Part shown: one piece after another, positions 60,858 to 64,000 of the stretch
Layout of the letters: the number at the start of each line of letters is the position of its first letter
How positions within the stretch are numbered: position 1 is the stretch's first letter
Source of the DNA: Trichoplax sp. H2
Taxonomy: Eukaryota; Placozoa; Uniplacotomia; Trichoplacea
Length of the DNA stretch: 64,000 bases
Assembly: GCA_003344405.1 (NCBI GenBank)
Contig: NOWV01000007.1
Location: forward strand, 248,001 to 312,000
Direction: 5' to 3'
The notes under the pieces: generated by a model
Database searches by the model: none
Seen by the model: the letters and a program-made list of their open reading frames with translations, nothing else
What the model was told of the DNA's origin: nothing
Program-made: the position numbers and the translations under genes

Positions 60858-63123
60858 GGCGATTCTTGTCGCATATAATTTTCCTTGAGGTCTTGAGATA
60901 CTATATTTGCAAAGATTCGTGTTGGGTAGCTGTAGCTGCACCGTAGTATTTTTATACCTTAGTACAGTAGTACAGCATGATACTGTACACTGTATAATGC
61001 AGTATGTTATGAGTAATGCACTAGCAGCTGTCCTCGACTGCCGTCCGTACTGTACTAGGGCCAGATTATGAACGTACAGGTAGGGTTAGGGGAACTCGAC
61101 TCTGCTGAATGTTCAAATATTCAACCATGGACTACTAGAAATTATAGCAGTAGATAAAAATTAAGGTATAATTTCTAATTTCTAGTCCATGGCGTTATAA
61201 TATTTCACGTAGCGAGGCACAGATGGTAGTGATAGACGAAAGGAGTTTGAATACTACTCTCAATGTAATAGAGTACAAGCAAATGTGCACCAAAACGAGT
61301 ACCTTAATTTTTGCACGCTTTTAAGCATTAAAATTAGTTGAACTAAAACGAGTGTATCCGTACATAATTACTTCCGTTAATCCTGCTTAATAGTATAAAA
61401 TAAATAGTATGATATTGAACAGTGGAATATACACGATCGAATGTACATGAATATTAGTTTATTAGATGATCAAACTCAATTTGTAATACGAGCAGAACTA
61501 CCGAAATTCGCCACTTCACCGTACTAACTGCGCCGTTTTAATCCTCCCTAGAAGCTATGAGCTTTTTCATTTAGATAGGCAGTAGCAATATTCTAATATT
61601 ACATTCAAGGCGGATAAAAATCTTGTAATAAGTCATGTAAAATATGAATGAATTCTATTTCTTTTGAGAATGATACATAGTTAATGAAATAGGATAGACC
61701 TTTAATAAAATGCATTTATCGGTGAGTATACAGGATGCAAACATGTCGGTATAGTATACTCATATGGTACACAAGTATTCTGCCGTAAAGGTGCATAATA
61801 TCCTTTACATAGCTTATTTTAAATGTACTTACAATTAGTAACTGACTTTACGTTGAAATGCTTTATCATTATTATTAATAATACATTCAACACGTTAACA
61901 AAATCCTACAGTATCTAATCTTTAGCATTGGATGTCGTTTTGTGCAACTAAATCCGTTGATTCATTTTCTTAATTTAGAACAGCCTATGAATTAATAATG
62001 CTGCATCATGTAGTTAACTTTATTCAAGAAAAACTGATTTTGCAAGGCAATCAATTCTCCACTTATGCTCTTTTCCTTGTCGTCACTTACGGGCTCAGCA
62101 GATAATTCCTTTGTATTATCTGTGTTGGTTTGCGACTATTAATGCAAATAATACAATGTATATTAGTGCAGTCCAAAAATCTTTACTTTATCATCGCAAA
62201 GCGGTAAAGAAATGGATTACTTATCATCTACTGGCAGTAACTACGACAAAGTCAAACTACGCCTATATTAGATTCACCTTTTATACAAATACAACCGTAA
62301 TTATTAGGCAAAAAAGTAATAAAATAAGTTTAATAACCGTAAACAAAAAGAAATGAATGGTAAATACTACTGTTCACATTGTATTAATATCTAACGTTTA
62401 CATGATAATTCGTATTTATTACATTATGTGAATCATCTACCTTGCCGTATAATTCTTTAATTTCACAATATTTCCACTCCCTATAATTAATTGTCGAATA
62501 GCAAATGTTTTAATATCTAACGGCAGCAGATTTATCAAGATACCACCAAAAAAATTTTCAATTTCTATTTCAATATGGTGTTCTATGAAAGTACAATACC
62601 CATATAAAAATACCTACATGGTAACATTCTAGCGTACGATAACACCAAAATGCAACAAAGATGTACGCTGTCAAATTGATTATAGAATTTACACACCTTA
62701 ACGATAGTACCCTTAAATATAACAGTAAAAAATGCCGGGATATCGTATTAATAATATAATATAATTTATGGTTTCTATTTGGAAAACTATAACTGATAAT
62801 AAGTTATCTGAAATCCTGCAACAATTTTACTATCATAATCACTTTAAATTAGGAATCTACCAATAAATAAATTATGAAACGTATGAGAATTACTGCATAG
62901 ATGACGATATTGTTTTTATAAATCTTGTACCAGGCAATACAAAATAGTAAGGAAATACAAGCAGGATCATATGAATTTCGTATTACTACATCATAAAGAA
63001 AATCTCAAATACTCTTTAATTTATATCAATCCTTTGATATTAATAAATAATAAAGATATCATATGAACGCTGCCTTAATGATTTGAGTAAATAAAAGCAA
63101 ACATACGTATGTAAATCTATTAC
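60858..63123. other. Intergenic, RBMX2 upstream to orphan exon
   Basis: Includes TACTGTAC units at 60960-61070, an inverted repeat at 61125-61192, and AT-rich DNA. An 81-codon plus-strand frame at 62111-62356 is low-complexity and resembles nothing. No gene is supported. Confidence 0.5.
61125..61192. repeat. Short inverted repeat with CCATGGACT ends
   Basis: The left arm 61125-61146 (CCATGGACTACTAGAAATTA...) and right arm 61167-61192 pair over about 20 bp with a small bulge. It shares its terminal CCATGGACTACT with the 52-bp tandem array at 19.8-20.0 kb. Confidence 0.7.
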
Positions 63124-63358
63124 CATAGTTTTATAGCTCGACGTTCAGCCCTACAAGACTCTTTCCATCGTTCATCTTGTCGAGTAACTGAATGATCGTT
63201 TGTACCAACTGCAGTGAAAGTTCCAACCGTATCGGATAAGGTTGAATATTCTGAAAGTGAAATAGACAACCTATCGGAATCAGCTGTATTAACTGCCTTA
63301 TTCTGGAATTTGGAAGATTGCCCTTGCATTTCGCTTAAATAGCCACTTTTTGCTACTG
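63124..63358 (-). CDS. Orphan internal exon, unidentified
   Basis: A 78-codon open stretch bounded by an AG acceptor (63359-63360) and a GTAATA donor (below 63124). It is Ser/Thr-rich, with SDRLSISLSEYSTLSDTVGT, and ends in a basic block DERWKESCRAERRAIKL. It looks coding and differs from the AT-rich surroundings. No partner exon was found within reach, and the gene probably continues past the right edge or downstream of 63120. Family unknown. Confidence 0.4.
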
Positions 63359-64000
63359 CTTCAAGTTAAAGATTAAAAGCATAACTATTTCCTCTGCTGA
63401 TTATTAGTTAGAATTACATATTACATTATGGTAAGCACCATAGTAGCCAAATTATAGTATTACTTACCTGAAATTGTGTAAATGATTTTCCTGCCTTAAA
63501 ATGATATTAAAACGTACCTCTTAAAGCAATAAATTGAAATATTAACTGAAATTCTAACTCTCATACAAATATAACTTTTGAATTACGTGCGAAAGAAATC
63601 ACCGATGTTTGTGATGTTATAACTTATTATCCTATAACTAAGTAACCAATGTAGAGTAAATGAATTACTTTACTGAGATTCCGATTTCTTAAAAGTCATC
63701 AATTTCATCTCCTAGGAAACGTTGTTTAAATTATTAGCTTTTATGACTATCAATTTACCTATTTTTATATACAATTAGCAATGCTTAATGGATTTATTGC
63801 AACTGCCACCGAGTATAATAGGTTGTTAATATTTTATAAATTGCTACTATTCAAGATTATTGGAAGTATAGAAAGGAATTCAAAACTGTGATAGCAGAAG
63901 AAAATTCGGAGATTTACGTATCATAAATCCATAAATGTCCATCAAATTATACGCATATGCGTAACAACACCGCAAAATATTGATCTTAGATATTTTACGC
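63359..64000. other. Right edge of window
   Basis: AT-rich sequence without a supportable exon. It may be an intron of the gene containing 63124-63358. Confidence 0.4.

Overview
The window is nuclear DNA of an early-branching animal, most likely a placozoan (Trichoplax/Hoilungia type). The evidence is AT-rich sequence, genes split by GT-AG introns, metazoan proteins (YAP with a TEAD-binding region, INTS4, COMMD2, CEP63/DEUP1, CFAP300, CFAP410) and many clusters of a palindromic TACTGTAC repeat. The species call is inference. Gene models were built by hand: I joined exons only where splice sites and reading phase agreed and the protein matched a known family from memory. No alignment was run.

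Layout. 1-6.4 kb: no gene; holds TACTGTAC clusters and a perfect 36-bp inverted repeat. 6.5-11.6 kb (+): YAP/Yorkie in two exons around a 3.9-kb intron. 13.5-14.5 kb (-): LIPT2 octanoyltransferase. 16.4-17.8 kb (-): ZNHIT1 in six exons. 19.2-20.0 kb: degenerate tandem repeats. 20.1-22.4 kb (+): a UDP-glycosyltransferase. 23.8-30.5 kb (-): Integrator subunit INTS4 in 26 exons. 32.8-33.9 kb (+): an unidentified multi-exon gene with a weakly XLF-like last exon. 34.4-43.8 kb: three cilium/centrosome genes, CFAP300 (-), CFAP410 (+) and CEP63/DEUP1 (-). 43.8-48.0 kb: repeat-rich intergenic DNA. 48.0-48.9 kb (+): a small unidentified gene. 50.1-52.2 kb (-): TPT1/TCTP. 52.8-54.2 kb: two near-identical copies of a repeat-rich segment either side of a 20-N gap. 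54.4-54.9 kb (+): intronless PRDX5. 56.1-58.2 kb (+): COMMD2. 58.8-60.9 kb (-): RBMX2. 63.1-63.4 kb (-): an orphan internal exon.

The genes are mostly single-copy housekeeping or regulatory functions: Hippo signalling, protein lipoylation, H2A.Z exchange, snRNA 3'-end processing, cilium and centriole biology, redox defence, splicing. They do not form an operon. The one functional grouping is CFAP300-CFAP410-CEP63, with the first two head-to-head. I found no tRNA, rRNA, CRISPR array, viral gene or intact transposase, and no convincing new multi-gene system. The most useful leads are the 36-bp inverted repeat, the ciliary cluster with its shared promoter, the YAP reg­ulatory sites, the TPT1 CRE and C-terminus, and the probable assembly duplication around the N gap.
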